Source: Diadema setosum | Taxonomy: Eukaryota; Echinodermata; Echinoidea; Diadematoida; Diadematidae | NCBI GenBank assembly: GCA_033980235.1 | Contig: CM067072.1 | Coordinates: forward strand, 22,323,047 to 22,387,046 | DNA length: 64,000 nucleotides | Direction: 5' to 3' | Shown: positions 45,815-58,147 of the stretch, piece after piece | How positions within the stretch are numbered: the first letter of the stretch is position 1 | Layout: each line of letters begins with the position of its first letter | Position numbers and translations under genes: made by a program | The notes under the pieces: generated by a model | What the model was told of the DNA's origin: nothing | What the model saw: only the letters and a program-made list of their open reading frames with translations | Database searches by the model: none

Positions 45815-48603
45815 TCATTTAGCAGACTCCGATGTGTGGAAACTCTTGGTGTATACGTAGATTGAACTGTAATTCAAAATCATATCTAAAAACATGTAGG
45901 ATTTGTAATTTGTATGCACATGCAGGATATTTGAGCCATTGATAAATTGTTGTGAATGTCACTTTGTGGTGATAGGCTATGAATGTGGCTACCATACCTA
46001 CGCTGGATCTGAGATTTGATGCAAGAGTATTACACAAGGGCAAGAGAAATGCAGTAGTGAAAATAAAAATGGTGCTCATAATACGACCAATTTGATTTTT
46101 AAGGCAAGACATTTTGAGCTAATATGGAAACTTTGAAGAGTGTTACATTTGATACTGATCAGTTTGTTCTATTCCTATGAATGGCGCAAGCATAATATAT
46201 TGGTAAATTATGTTTTCATTCCCATTGGCAAGCACTTCGTACACAGTTGTCTTGGAGTGAAGAAAAAACACCCAGTGATGTGGGTATTTTCTCCAGTTTC
46301 AGTGTGCAAAGAAGGTGCCCAATTTCTGTCTGTTTAAGGGGAAATCCTCCCTTCCTCTACGGTCTCCAGCAATCTTGTCGGGCTGTTGAGCAAATCTCGG
46401 GAGAGAGGTAATGGTTTGGGCAGTCACATTCACATCTGTCAATGTGCATAATTGCAAGGCTTCAAATGCGTCCCCTTTGGCTGGGTGCACAGTTTGTTTG
46501 AGTGTATTCTGTCCACCCCTATACAGTAACTTGTGAATTGATCATGTACATGTATCAAATGTGTCCCCTTGCAGTTTGAGGAGGGGGGGGGGGGGTGCAG
46601 GGTATAGGTCGTAAAGCTACATAGGATTTTATTCTGGTTCTCTACTAGATATCAGAGTCAGGTCTGCTCACAGAGAATGATATGTTGCAGTATGTGAATG
46701 CATTCATTTTCACACGTCTTATTAGCATCCCTGTTTGATAGAAACATAATGAAAGTGAACACACATGTGCTTCTGTATTGATCCAGCATTGCATTGTTAT
46801 AATCTTGAAGCTAAATGTAGGTGCAGTTAAAGGAAGATGAATGATGCCTCCCAAATGCAGTTTTGATATGAAACAAAAAACAACAACTGTAAATTATGTG
46901 TACAGTGTATCACCAATCCATTACGCTGCTTAATTGCAGAAGTTACCATGGTACATACTGTGTATAGAATGTTTGCAAGTTCATTACATGGTCACCGTTA
47001 TGGGTTACCTAGTGGGGTCAGTCAATGTTGATGTTTTTATACCATGGAGACTACAGCCCAAGAAGCATCTATAGATATTGATGTCTTTGCAAGACCAGTC
47101 AGCCTTAATAGAGTTTCCCTTATTCTGATTGTTTCTACTGTGGAGCATCAGGAGTTTTTATAGTACAGTGAACTGTTAATAGCAAAATCCTTAACTCTGC
47201 TTTATCAAAACTTTGTTAATACCAGTGTTTGGAAAAGAATGAAGAAATTGTGAGGGTAAAAGTTCTTGTTATACTGAGAGTTTGTTATATCGGTGTTGTT
47301 TGTTATGAGAATTCATTACAGCAAGTTCTAAGTGCACTGTACAATACCAGGGATAAATGAGGAAGATGACTGACTTGTTAGGGTTGGATTCTCTCTTCAT
47401 AACTCTTTAATAATCTTGCTTAATACAGTGTTTGATGATTAAAGCAATAACAAGATAGCTGTCATCAGGATAGTGTCAATAAAAGATGGACAGCAAGATA
47501 TTCTGTTGGGGCTTTCACTGATGTCCTTTGAAAACAGAAGGGTTTAAATGCCACCCATGGCTTTGCCCCGAGGCAATCCTAGTCTTGTTCTCAACAGATC
47601 ACATAAAGATGTTTGTAACAAATTTGGCCTTTGCTGGCTGCAAGAAAATCATTAATTTGTTTGTCTTTGTTTGTGGATTTTTTTTTTTTGTGAGTGTGTA
47701 TATTTGAATACAATGTATTGTACAGTTTTTTTAATGAAATTAATAAAACAAGACTGGAAATGTAAAACCAGCTGATTCATCAAGTGTCTGATTGTGAGTG
47801 AGTATCACATGATTGCATTCTTTATTCCATCGTTAATGTTCCATATACATGTAATGTGAAAATGTGTCATTGTGTTTATAAGGGAAACTAAAACCCAAAT
47901 GTGGATTGAGTGAAAGCAGCAATATAAGTACCATAGAACACATCAGCGAAAGTTTGAGGAAAACCAGGCAGTAGATTCAAAAGTTATGATTTTTTTAAGT
48001 TTCAGTGCGTTATCAATGAAGAAGAAGACTGCATGTACTTAAATTCATGATGTCATGTACGGCAACAATATAAAGAATACAAAGAAGAAGAATTCCACAA
48101 AATTTTATTTGTTCATGAAATGTATACATTTCCACAAACCCAGGGGATGGGTGGACTGGGCTCATAGTGCCTCCCCCACCTGTGGTATTTTCCCTTGCCA
48201 CTCCTACACCCTTCACTTAATTTCAACCAAATTTGGTATGGTGACTTTTCCTAAAATATTATTGCAAACATTTTGATATATACAGCTGTTTCTGTATTTC
48301 TTTGTAGGGAGCCTACATATGTTGTGGTGAATAGTGTCGCGAAAGATGACCAGGAGAATGTTCAATGGTGGGGTCACAACGAGTTGGGAGTTGCTCTACC
48401 CATGTGCCATATGTGAAGTATCATGAGGACAGTCTGATTTCGCTTAAACACACATTTCCCATAGTCACTTGCTTGAGGACACCTGTATATTCGGGACTCA
48501 TCCTCAACGGGTTAAAGATATCATACAGGGGGCACCAAATGCCCCCTTTATAAAGGGCTTTATAAGGTCATATTACATGTATTCCCCCTGCTTTCTGAAA
48601 GTT

Positions 48604-49236
48604 TTAAAGTGATTGTATAGTTTTAGTTGAGACCTATAACTTCAGGTTTCTAACATTTTTCGGGTAATGGGATACCTCTTATGAAATATGAAAGAGCATG
48701 TAATTCCAAGAGGGATTCAACACTCTAAAAACACAAATGTTGAATTAGCATTTAAAAGGGCCGAGGAGTGACAACATTTTGAAAGTGTTGGTTTTCCTGC
48801 TAGATTCAACATTTGAAATGTTATTTTAAAAGTTGGATGCAACACTTCAAAAAATGGTGTCACTCCTCAGCCCTTTTAAATGTTGATTCAACATTTGCGT
48901 TTTTAGAGTGAATGTTTATTTGATGAAAATTGGTTTTAAAATGGCTGAGATATCCAAAACAGAGCAATCCTAATAAAAGGTGGTACCCACCTTTTATTAG
49001 GAACATTTGTTTTATGTTGTTTTGTTTTGTTATGTGTTTGTTGTTGTTGTTTTTTGGGGGGTGTGGATGTCTCAGCCATTCCCAAACCAATTTTGATTTA
49101 ATAAACTTTGAATTCTTCTTAAAATGGTATGCTCTGTGTTATTACATAAGTGGTGTTTTTTTTTTTTTTTTTTGGTATCTCACAAAAAGTGAAAAGCCAA
49201 ATCCTCATCTCCACCAATACTACACTATCCATTTAA
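48604..49236. mobile_element. TTAA-flanked MITE nested in 47877-49480
   Basis: TTAAAGTGATTGTATAGTTT at the left and CTACACTATCCATTTAA at the right are inverted, with TTAA at both edges. Internal halves share GGCTGAGATATCCAAAAC with 55938-56345. Confidence 0.8.
48721..48910. mobile_element. 190-bp innermost nested MITE
   Basis: CACTCTAAAAACACAAATGT and the complement ending TTTTAGAGTG, with about 50-bp inverted ends including GAGGAGTGACA. It is the third level of nesting here. Confidence 0.85.
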
Positions 49237-49680
49237 GTCAATTGAAAATACCTTGTTTGTCAAATTTCTTTTATATTGGATATTTTCTTTATATTGTCCC
49301 GACATGACATCATAAATTGTAGTTGTCCTCTTATTCTTTGTTGACAGCATGGAAACTTTGAAAATTGATCACTTTTACCCCAATTTTCCAATACTCAAAA
49401 TTCACTGCCTGATATGTTCTACTAATATTGCTGCTTTTGTATTCAATCCACATCCATATTTGTGTTCTTGTTTCCTTTAAGATGAGAGCTCATGTAGTAA
49501 ATGTGCTGTATTAATCAACTCATGGGAAACATGTTCAAAAATACAAATACTTGTCTTATTTCATCATTTTAATGCCAAGTGAAGATGGAGAAATATCCTT
49601 CATGCCAAAATGCATTAATATAGTGAAAGGAATTAGACTTGAGGTGGACCATTGCTCTCTCGTTGTCCCATTTAATCGCA

Positions 49681-49683
49681 CTA

Positions 49684-49720
<37 letters not shown>

Positions 49721-49760
49721 TTTGTATATATATATAGGTTTGTATATACATATATACCAT
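49681..49760. repeat. (TA)n microsatellite
   Basis: An interrupted TATA array. Confidence 0.9.
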
Positions 49761-50344
49761 AATAATAATCATCAACATCATTATCATTATCATTATAATT
49801 TTTTTTTTATTTGCCTTTTAAATAAGTTCACTAATAATATACATTGAGAACAAGCTTAAAAAATCATTGCAGAGGGGAGGGGGAGAGCATGTCCCTCCCC
49901 CCCCCCCCCCCCCCCCCCCCGCATCACCGGCAATCGATATGGCTGCATGTATACACTAGCTTTCAAATGAATGTTTTGACATTTCATGTTTATGTATTTA
50001 TATTTTTCAATACAGCATGTCACTGAATGATCACATAATAGTTATAAAATCGGTTTAAAAGCAGGATATCGCTTGATTTCTTATACAGAAACCAATTAGT
50101 TGATCTGTGAAAATGTCAAAACTTTTGTAAACCATAACAGGGATTGATTTTGCCTTCATGACCGGGACAGTGGTTATTGTTTAACTTTTAACAGCAAGAG
50201 TGAGACAGTATTATTTGAATCTCTCTTTGAATACCTCTTTTGCCTAAAGTGAACGTAAAACTTCGGAAAAAACACATTCACACATGCACATTGTAGCTCC
50301 ATGTATACGCACATACATGCGTGCACACACATGATGAATTTGAA

Positions 50345-50590
50345 GGGTTTGTTTTCAAAAACCGATAAGTCCATTTTTGAAGATTTGAAGTACGATCTCT
50401 GTCATAAAGTACAAAATAATACCTTTTAAATAATATATCGGTCACTACATATAAAGGTATATTTTGAAGTTATGGTCAAAAGAAGCAAAAATTTTCTTAT
50501 TATTCTTTTTATTTTCCTTGACCTTTAATCGCAAATATCTCCATTTGGCAAATATGGACTTATCGGTTTTTGCAAACAAACTCTTCATAT
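50345..50590. mobile_element. ~245-bp MITE, copy 1
   Basis: GAAGGGTTTGTTTTCAAAAA at the left pairs with GCAAACAAACTCTTCA at the right. The body matches 52877-53120 in the opposite orientation. Confidence 0.8.
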
Positions 50591-51582
50591 GATTCAAAGA
50601 ACGACCCAAGTCCATATGATTCAAAACAGCGAGAGTGAGACAGTTTTATATAATATGTATATATATGTACATGTATATATATACATACATATATATATAT
50701 TATTTGAATCTCTCTTTGAATATCTCTTTTGCCTAAAGTGAATGTAAACCTTCGGAAATTTAACGCATGCACACGTGCACATTGTAGCTCAATATATACA
50801 TACATACATACATACACACACACACATGATGAATTTATTTAGTATAGTGATGAGGGACATTATGCTATGGTAGACAACTACATTTTTGTAAGCCATACGG
50901 ACTAAAAGCTGAAAAAAGTAACACAATTCTCTTATCTATTGCTTTTACCATACCATTAATATAGCAGCTTATCCTGTATATGATTCAAAGAACGACCCAA
51001 GTTCATAATGATTCAAAAAATGACCCAAGTCCATCAAACAAAATGACCTCTCCACAAGTAATGTAACAAAAGTGAACGTAAAACTTTCAGAAAATGATAA
51101 GCTTTCCCCATTTCTAGCTGGAAGATAAATGGGCAGGATGTAAATTTCCCCCCTTTCTTCATCGCTCCACTCGTGAAGTACTAGATATTCTATACCAGAC
51201 TGCTAAGAAAAGCCAATCTCTCTCGTAACGAGAATGTATGAAATGTGATGATAACTTTATATGTCCCAGCAATGCATCCTTGGTTTCTTGGTTTGTGTTT
51301 TTAATGTAATTATCCTCCTAAAATATGGCCAATTTTTGAAGGAATAAATAGCTGTTTTATGGATGCATCTTCTTTTCCTGAGTCATAACAAATATCTTGA
51401 TAGGTGATTACGTTATTTTCTGTGAATTCATTAATCCACACCTATAGGCCCCCTCCAGATCATAACAAAGTAGGTGGGGTGCTGTGATGTTGACAATTTT
51501 TAGAAATATTTCCTTCTTGTAAGCTTTGTTTCACGAATGTACATTTTTCCAGTAGGCTGACCTGAATATAGACATCATTATG

Positions 51583-51631
<49 letters not shown>

Positions 51632-51669
51632 GAAGAGCTTTCAATTATATATATATATATATATAATTG

Positions 51670-51748
51670 AAGAGCTTTCAATTGCTTCCAAAAGGCACTA
51701 AATCCATCATTTATCAATGGATTTAGTGCCTTTTGGTTGAAAGCTCTT
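51670..51748. repeat. Hairpin next to (TA)n
   Basis: AAGAGCTTTCAATTGCTTCC with AAAAGGCACTAAATCCAT pairs with the complement ending TTGAAAGCTCTT; the left arm has six extra bases. AAGAGCTTTCAATTA also occurs once upstream between the TA arrays. Confidence 0.85.
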
Positions 51749-52335
51749 AGACCTTGCATCACAAAGCCAAAAAAAAAGTCGCCAAACATGGAAGTTTTAG
51801 TTAAAGGCGTCTGAAAGATCAGACTCTAAGCTTTAAAATGATGTATAACTAAATTCAAATGGATTCTCCTATAACCTATCTAAATATTGGAATTAAAGAA
51901 AGCACACACTCTGGAAAAGTGTGCACTGAGAAAAGAGGCTGTGAAGTACAGAGTCTATTCAAGCGTTTAATCTTTACCTAGCCGTGCTAGCTGTGCGATG
52001 AATAGAACAAAAAACAGCATGTACTTATAGTAAACCACTGGAGCATAACAATGAAGGGATTTTCAGATTAAACTGAAATTGAACATGCTTTATTAACACA
52101 TTCTGTCCATGATTAATGCCAACTTTCTAAGGAGTTGCATTTTTCCTTTTAAAAGTTATTAGAGTTGACAGTGAATATTATGCAAATGATTTTCAAGAAA
52201 TGAAAACTTGTGCTATATGCTTTGTGTCGAGACCGTTAGAGTCCCCATCGTTTAGCATGAACACAGCACAACCTCTAGATGCTGTGCTGTGTCTGGTGGG
52301 ACTCTAAACGGGGTATAAGACATACCTGATCTCAC

Positions 52336-52616
52336 GGGTGCTGTTCGTTATCCGAAGGTTCGCTTTTCTGAAGGTTCATTATTCCGAAGGTTCGTTAATC
52401 CGAAACATGCAAATTCCCTATACCTAGAGGTTCGTTAATCCGAAAATGAAAAAGGGTTCGTTAATCCAAACATTTGTGGCGTTATTCCGAAGGTTCGTTA
52501 TTCCGGAGATTTGTTGATCCGAAAATGAAATTCGGAATAATGAACCTTCAGAATAACGAATCTTCGGACTAAAGAGCCTTCGGAATACCGAACCTCTAGA
52601 ATAACGAGCTGTAACC
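52336..52616. mobile_element. 281-bp fold-back element with 8-bp target duplication
   Basis: It is flanked by GATCTCAC at 52328-52335 and 52617-52624. The interior is an array of GGTTCGTTAATCCGAA-like 16-mers, direct in the left half and inverted in the right half. Ends GGGTGCTGTTCGTTAT and the right CGAGCTGTAACC are imperfect inverted repeats. The 8-bp duplication is hAT-like, as for 3881-4182. Confidence 0.88.
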
Positions 52617-52876
52617 GATCTCACTACTCTACAAAAAATTGTAGTAGAAAAACTGCTGAAAAACACATTTTTCAATTCATTTCATGATCCCAAACTTATA
52701 GGAATAATGTAGAAAAATAGCTCTTTCAGAAAATAAGAAAAACTCAAGATTGATTTGGTAGGCCCGTTTCACCTTTTTTGAGTCCTCACGTAAAATGAAA
52801 GGGTGCGACTTTCCGTTGGTTTTGTGATGCACGGTCGCATATTATGTATAATATATATCCTTTTTTTCAGAGTAAG

Positions 52877-53120
52877 TATATGAAGAGTTTGTTTGCAAAA
52901 ACCGATAAGTCCATATTTGCCAAACGGAGATATTTGCAAGGTCAAGAAAAATAAAGAGAATGATAAGAAAATTTTTGCTTCTTTTGACCATAACTTCAAA
53001 AATGTACCTTTATTATGTAGTGATCAATGTATCACTTAAAAGGTATACTTTATGACAGAGATCGTACTTCAAAATCTTCAAAAATGGACTTATTGTTTTT
53101 TGCAAACAAACTCTTCATAA
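52877..53120. mobile_element. ~245-bp MITE, copy 2
   Basis: It starts TGAAGAGTTTGTTTGCAAAA and ends with the complement GCAAACAAACTCTTCA; inverted relative to 50345-50590. Confidence 0.82.
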
Positions 53121-53303
53121 TTATGTTCTGCACATACAGGAAGAAACAGAACAGATTCAGGGGATCATTATTCGTCAACCTCCTGAAAAAAAGAAAGAAT
53201 AAAGATGGACAGTAAATTAAAGGTACAATTTTCATTTCATAAAGAACTGTTTTAAAGTAGTGCATCGAATATTATTACAATATTAAAGAATTTTGATATT
53301 ATT

Positions 53304-53463
53304 CAGTGGCGGATCCAGAGGGGGGCGCAACCGGCACACGCCCCCCTTTATTTTTCGTAAAAAACAAAAGAAATAAAAAGAAAAACAATGAAATGAAACC
53401 CGGAAGTGGCACCAGAAATATTAGTCACGCCCCCCCTTTCCAGAATTCCTGGATCCGCCCCTG
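53304..53463. mobile_element. 160-bp GGATCCAG MITE with 5-bp target duplication
   Basis: Ends CAGTGGCGGATCCAG and CTGGATCCGCCCCTG, flanked by TTATT at 53299-53303 and 53464-53468. A fragment of the family is at 3225-3310. Confidence 0.88.
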
Positions 53464-54084
53464 TTATTAGCAGTCACATTTTCTTCGGAGATCCCAGTAG
53501 ACTGTATAATAACCATGGCTGTATTACTGATTTTTTTCCTTTTTTATTTTTAAGGTAGGGGGAATATGAATACTTAAACAAAAGTCGAGGAGTTAACACT
53601 GTAAACGGTGGTGCTTTTGCTTTTTGTGGGGGGGGGGGGAATTGAAGTGGAAAGATCTGTTGCACACTTTTAGTGAATCTTATCAATTTGACTTAGAAAA
53701 ACATTAAAGAAGAAAATCAGGTTTACAGTAAAGGTTAGGTCCAAACTCTGACCTTGCATGGCACCCGTACAAAAATGCATGTAACTCAAGAATATGATTT
53801 TCTTTGGTAAAGACCTACTGAGAATAATGGTTAAAATGTTTGACATATCCCTTCTCTTAAAACTACATCAGTTCATTCAAATGTGACATCATGAGTAAGT
53901 CTGATTAATTTTCTTTACAATGACAGCTCATTTGTTTACGTTATACATTCCGTGGATTGCACAGTATATGATTGAGTATGATCGAGGAAAGGTCAAAATT
54001 AGAATAAATGTGAAATGTTGCAAAATGGAGCAAATATGTTATGTCAACAGTATCATCCCCATTAATTTGTTGTATTTTTTCAGG

Positions 54085-54390
54085 AAGGGCCTGTGCTCGA
54101 AAAGAATGCATTGCGAGATTATCATCAGATTCCAGGCTTTGTTCATATTAAAAACTTGATCCGTAGTATCTGCAAATTAGAATTAAACATAAATGTTGAC
54201 CAAACAATCATCTCATGGTTGAAAAATAAGATGTAATGTGAGTTTTTGAAAGTGCTCACATTTCAGCATTGCTCATTCCAATAGGTTTTTTTTTTTGTTA
54301 TCAAAACAAAACATATTCCCTTTTAATCTGTCCCCATACTCAGCTGTTTTTCCTTGCACATTCCAGGAACACCCAATCGTAGCAAGTGAG
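54085..54390 (+). repeat. Dispersed repeat, copy 1
   Basis: It shares AAAAGAATGCATTG, ATCAGATTCCAGGCTTT, GAGTTTTTGAAAGTGCTCAC and CCTTGCACATTCCA in order with 58148-58470, same orientation. One copy lies upstream of the PIK3R exon and the other in its first visible intron. Confidence 0.8.
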
Positions 54391-54879
54391 GCGTCATTAT
54401 AAAGGTGATTAATCAGGCTTTCTTATGATGTCAGATCAAATGAAGATAATACCGATATATATGAGTGATACGATATATCAAACAACTTATTTTCAGGGGT
54501 TATAATCAATAAGCTTATGAAATGAATCTAATTTTTCAGGGTTGCAAAAGTAAAATTGTAGGCCTTATCAAAACTCATGAATAATCTGTGAGATACTTTT
54601 TTGTTATTGGTTGTGAACTTGATGAAACAATGAAAAAAGAAACCGAAACTAAATGAACAATCGCTAGAAGTTTCCCACTTTTATAACATCATCATACAGG
54701 ACCCTTTTAGGTACATTATTACTTTATTTATTGCGTAAACGGCTAGTGTGAGAACTTGAAGCAAACTTTTACTTGTAGATGGCGTCCTAACATTTTACAT
54801 TCATGCTACTTGTACCTACTACGGTCATGATTTATAACCTTTCACACTTCGCGAAAAAAGCAAAATGTACACCGTGCCC

Positions 54880-55420
54880 ATGCCTGCAGAAGTGCGTTTG
54901 TTGTAGCGATCCGAGCCGATCCGATGCGACCGGTGAACGCGCGTTGCACCCTTGCCTGCATAGCTGTGCTACGACTTCCTTTTACCGCTTTCTGTACTAC
55001 GACACGGCTACAACCACGAACTCCCTGTAGCTAGCTTTACACAGCACTGCACTGGATGGAAACAGCTTCCTGGTTCGTTGAAGACATGTAGCTTGCTTCC
55101 TGGATTCGAGAATCGTATGGTTTCATATTGCATTGGTGTGCATATGACGCAGAATTACAGAATAGGACAGGTTCCGTAGACTAGAAAGTCTGCTCGTCGT
55201 GAAGACAAAATGCCGGAAAAATCAAGGGGTTGTGAAACGTCGTAATAGTGGAATAAACTACACTTTGCTGTCATTTCTTTGGATTTGGCAAGAGCGTTTT
55301 GCTTGTCATTCGGACCGTGGTTCCTGCATTTGGCCGCCCCAAAGCTCAGGGGAGCTCCAACGCGGACAAGCATTGTCGGTGGTATTCAGCGATCTCCACG
55401 TTTAACGTTAGTGAAAGTGA
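54880..55420 (+). promoter_or_regulatory. CpG-richer stretch, candidate PIK3R promoter/5' exon
   Basis: Several CpG-containing words cluster here (GATCCGAGCCGATCCGATGC near 54910, GCGCGTTGCACC, CCAACGCGGAC) against an AT-rich background, about 2.1 kb upstream of the exon at 57515 that begins with a splice acceptor and so needs an upstream exon. No defined start site or donor could be fixed. Confidence 0.3.
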
Positions 55421-55937
55421 GATAAAGTTTGTGCTTTAAGTTTTGGACTGCTATCACATAGACGCCTACATTACAATCAGAAGAAAAAAAAAATCATAGA
55501 GTAGTTCCTACTCAGTGTTAAAAAGAAGTGGTCTGTACATTATAGATTTGTATCACTTATCAGCAGTCTGAATTTGTTGACATTTTTTTTTTTTTTCTAA
55601 CAGACAATCTAACAAATGTTAGAATTCTAGAATTGCTCTAACTACGCTCTGCTGTGTACCCTAAGTTATTTCTTACCAGTGTTACTCTAGCCAGTACTAC
55701 TCCTACTTACTTACTTACCAGTGATTTAACTTTTTCGGAAATGGCGGAATGTTGCTGTATGTCGGTCAGAGCCTGTTGAGGATTGTATCCTCGGCTGCAC
55801 TTGATGCTTCCAATTAATGTAGCCTGAGCTAATCCCATTCAAACATGTCGTCTAATGTTAAAGTTAGAGTAGATAGAAGTCTAAATAAATCCTAAACTAA
55901 AGTTACAAAAAGTCAAAATGTGTAAATTTACCTAACG

Positions 55938-56345
55938 TTAAAGGGTGCGTACAGTTCTGGTCGAGGTGAGGATTTAGCTTTTAACGTTTTGCGAGATATT
56001 CAGAAACCACTCTATGAGATGTCAAAGGGCATGCAGTTCTATAGGGTATCAAAAGTTTATTCGATGAAAATCGATTTTGAAATGGCTGAGATATCCAAAA
56101 ACAAGGTGAAACAAAGAGATCCTAATAAAGTTGTGGCATGTCACTTTTTTTCGATAACACTTTTTTGGATATCTCAGCCATTTGAAAACCAATTTTCATC
56201 AAATAAGCGTTGAATCCTTCTTGAAATTACCGGTACATCATACATACATGCTCTTTCATATTTCATAAGAGGCTTTTCATTATCTCACTAAGGAATGATC
56301 AAAACATGAATCCCCATCTCAACCAGTACTGTACAGTCCCTTTAA
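55938..56345. mobile_element. TTAA-flanked MITE
   Basis: TTAAAGGGTGCGTACAG and CTGTACAGTCCCTTTAA form inverted ends with TTAA at both edges. Internal halves carry GGCTGAGATATCC and its complement. Confidence 0.88.
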
Positions 56346-57208
56346 TGTCAAGAGAATCAATATAGATTCAGTTTTACCTTCAGGTGTAACGTTTCTACTA
56401 TCATTCTAGCATGTGATGCATGGTACATGTATCTAGATCCTATGTATTATTTTCAAGTACTCGTCTCTAAGCTAATTACTAAAGCGAACCAAAGGCAAAG
56501 CGAACTGAACTAGAGCGTACTATATTGAATTGTGCCAGATTTGGAGCATACGAGTGCTTTGTTGAAAAAGCGTGCCTCATGAGTTATTTATAGAGGGGGT
56601 CACGCATCGCATTTTGTAGCAAAGGGTCATTCACCTGTTGCTGTTGCCCGACCAGATCTTGTGCGAAGTGTCTGCCATGCGCAGCACTTGTGTACAGCGA
56701 CAGGGCTGTGTAACGATACATCTGGTGCGCATACTACATACAGATGTCCCGAACAAAGACTCGAAGAGAATAAACTCTTTGCATTATGACGTATCCGATA
56801 TGCGTATTCTTCACATGTAAACTTTGTGGTACACTTTTAGTACCCTTTTTGAGCACATTGGGAAGTGGTCCACTTTTGGCTCAGTTCAGTATGGTACGGT
56901 GCATAGTACTTTAGGAACGTTAGCATGCTCCTCTGGCTCGGGTAAGGTATGGTACAGTTGACTTCAGGACAGCGTTCGAACGCACCCTACCAGTTCCTTT
57001 GTGTAACTCTCCCTACAATGTAAGTTTTACATGGCTCGAAATGCTTTCATCCACATAGTTCTACAGGAAATATGCACGCTAAGCCAATCATAAATTCTAC
57101 CCACAACCATTTACCATGCTAACCCTACTCCTCACATCGAACTAAACCTAGAAGACAACCCTAACTGTAAGGCTAAGTCCTCAGAGAAACAAGATTGGAG
57201 CAACTGTT
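56346..57208. other. Upstream of PIK3R exon, no gene seen
   Basis: Mostly unique sequence with AACCCTA-like words near 57115-57170. No exon was recognised. Confidence 0.4.
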
Positions 57209-57352
57209 GCAGTTGACCGAAAGATCGGTCTGTATCTGGTCGTCGGGGATTTATGTTCTGCGGAGACTGCGTCTGGCTTCATGTAGTAGAGCAATAACAT
57301 AAAAAAATAAAAGACTTCTCTGGACAGACGGATCTTTCTGTCTACTGTTGCA
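57209..57352. mobile_element. MITE copy B (TTGACCGAAAGATC family)
   Basis: It shares GACCGAAAGATCGGTCTG, GGAGACTGCGTCTGGCTTCA and the AAAATAAAAGAC core with 45654-45814. Confidence 0.75.
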
Positions 57353-57514
57353 GGAGCAAATGACATGTCACCATCATCTCACAGAGGCACATCATGTTTG
57401 CTTTACTTTTATAGGAATTGAGAGCATGTCTTTGTTTTAGTATACATGTGGAGTAATCTCAGAAACCAGTCAGTGATAGCCAAAAGCAAAATGTTTTCTT
57501 GTTTGTTTTTGCAG

Positions 57515-57735
57515 TTTGAACTTCAGTACTGCCTTATTGAAAGACTTACCTCGAGACATCTGAAACAAAAGGTGGTGGAGCCACAAGCTGCTTCATAGCA
57601 GTATAAGCAGCCGTGGTCGCATTCATCTCTTCAAGGCCAGCGAAGCAGTGGAGACGTGTCTCAGAGAGAATCTAGGGGAGACACCAATAAGAAAACTGTT
57701 TTTGTGGGGAATGTGTGATTCGGCTGCCTGTCACA
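57515..57735 (+). other. PIK3R 5' UTR part of exon
   Basis: Begins after the acceptor TTTGTTTTTGCAG and runs to the start codon at 57736. It includes an in-frame short open stretch back to 57715 with another ATG (MIRLPVT before MGEIV), but the conserved domain begins at the second ATG. Confidence 0.6.
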
Positions 57736-58042
57736 ATGGGCGAAATTGTCAAGTATGTCGCTCTACATGACTACCAGCCCACGTCAGACCAGGACATCGT
57801 CATGAAAAGCGGTGACATCCTGGTCGTCGTCAATCCGCAAAATCTGACCTACTTCAAGGGCACGGTGGAGAAGCCGGAGAGTTGGCTGGAGGGAGTGAAC
57901 GAGAGGACTCAGGACAGAGGCAGCTTCCCGGGGACGTATGTGAGTCTGTACGAGAGGAAGCCTATACCGCTGGCGAGAAGGAACTATGAGTGTGTGCAGC
58001 CAAAGCTGAAGCCCCCTTCACAAGAACAGGATGGATCAGCAG
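57736..58042 (+). CDS. PI3-kinase regulatory subunit p85 homologue, first coding exon (SH3 domain)
   Basis: 102 codons plus one base, ending GCAG before GTGAAT in phase 1. The protein starts MGEIVKYVALHDYQPT (SH3 ALYDY-like motif at residues 9-13), has GDILVV, and then WLEGVNERTQDRGSFPGTYV, which matches the diagnostic end of the p85 SH3 domain (W-G-N-E-T-x-R-G-FPGTYV) of PIK3R1 and PIK3R2, including the p85-type insert before the tryptophan. A proline-containing linker follows. p85 binds and stabilises the p110 catalytic subunit and brings it to phosphotyrosine proteins at the membrane. The BH/RhoGAP-like and SH2 exons must lie beyond the right edge. Confidence 0.93.
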
Positions 58043-58147
58043 GTGAATGGTGGTTGGTTTAGTGTGACTAAAAGTTATTCAGTGCAGGAAGAATTACATG
58101 TATAGTGTACTAATGTTATCCCTGTTTCTTCCATTTTAGTATCTTTT

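Larger units (their letters stand above)
43972..47876 (+). other. Possible 3' UTR / intergenic
   Basis: It contains the MITEs at 44019-44433 and 45654-45814. Candidate poly(A) signals AATAAA lie at 44441, 45297 and 47742. Otherwise AT-rich unique sequence without supported genes. Confidence 0.4.
47877..49480. mobile_element. TTAA-type MITE interrupted by two nested elements
   Basis: The left end AAGGGAAACTAAAACCCAAA and the right end TGTGTTCTTGTTTCCTTTAA belong to the family of 4987-5580. The length is expanded by the insertion at 48604-49236. Confidence 0.75.
49761..54084. other. Intergenic, repeat-rich, no gene
   Basis: Besides the elements listed separately it holds a poly-C run (49897-49920), a duplicated ~150-bp segment (50195-50335 and 50625-50830, sharing TTTGAATCTCTCTTTGAATA) and TA arrays at 51586-51660. 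A GAGTCCC/GGGACTC inverted pair lies near 52240-52310. No coding exon was recognised. Confidence 0.5.

Noticed and set aside
54803..55030. 75-codon plus-strand open frame with CPCLQKCVCC
   Set aside because: Cysteine-rich by chance in a CpG-richer stretch; no signal peptide, domain or splice support. More likely promoter or 5' exon sequence.
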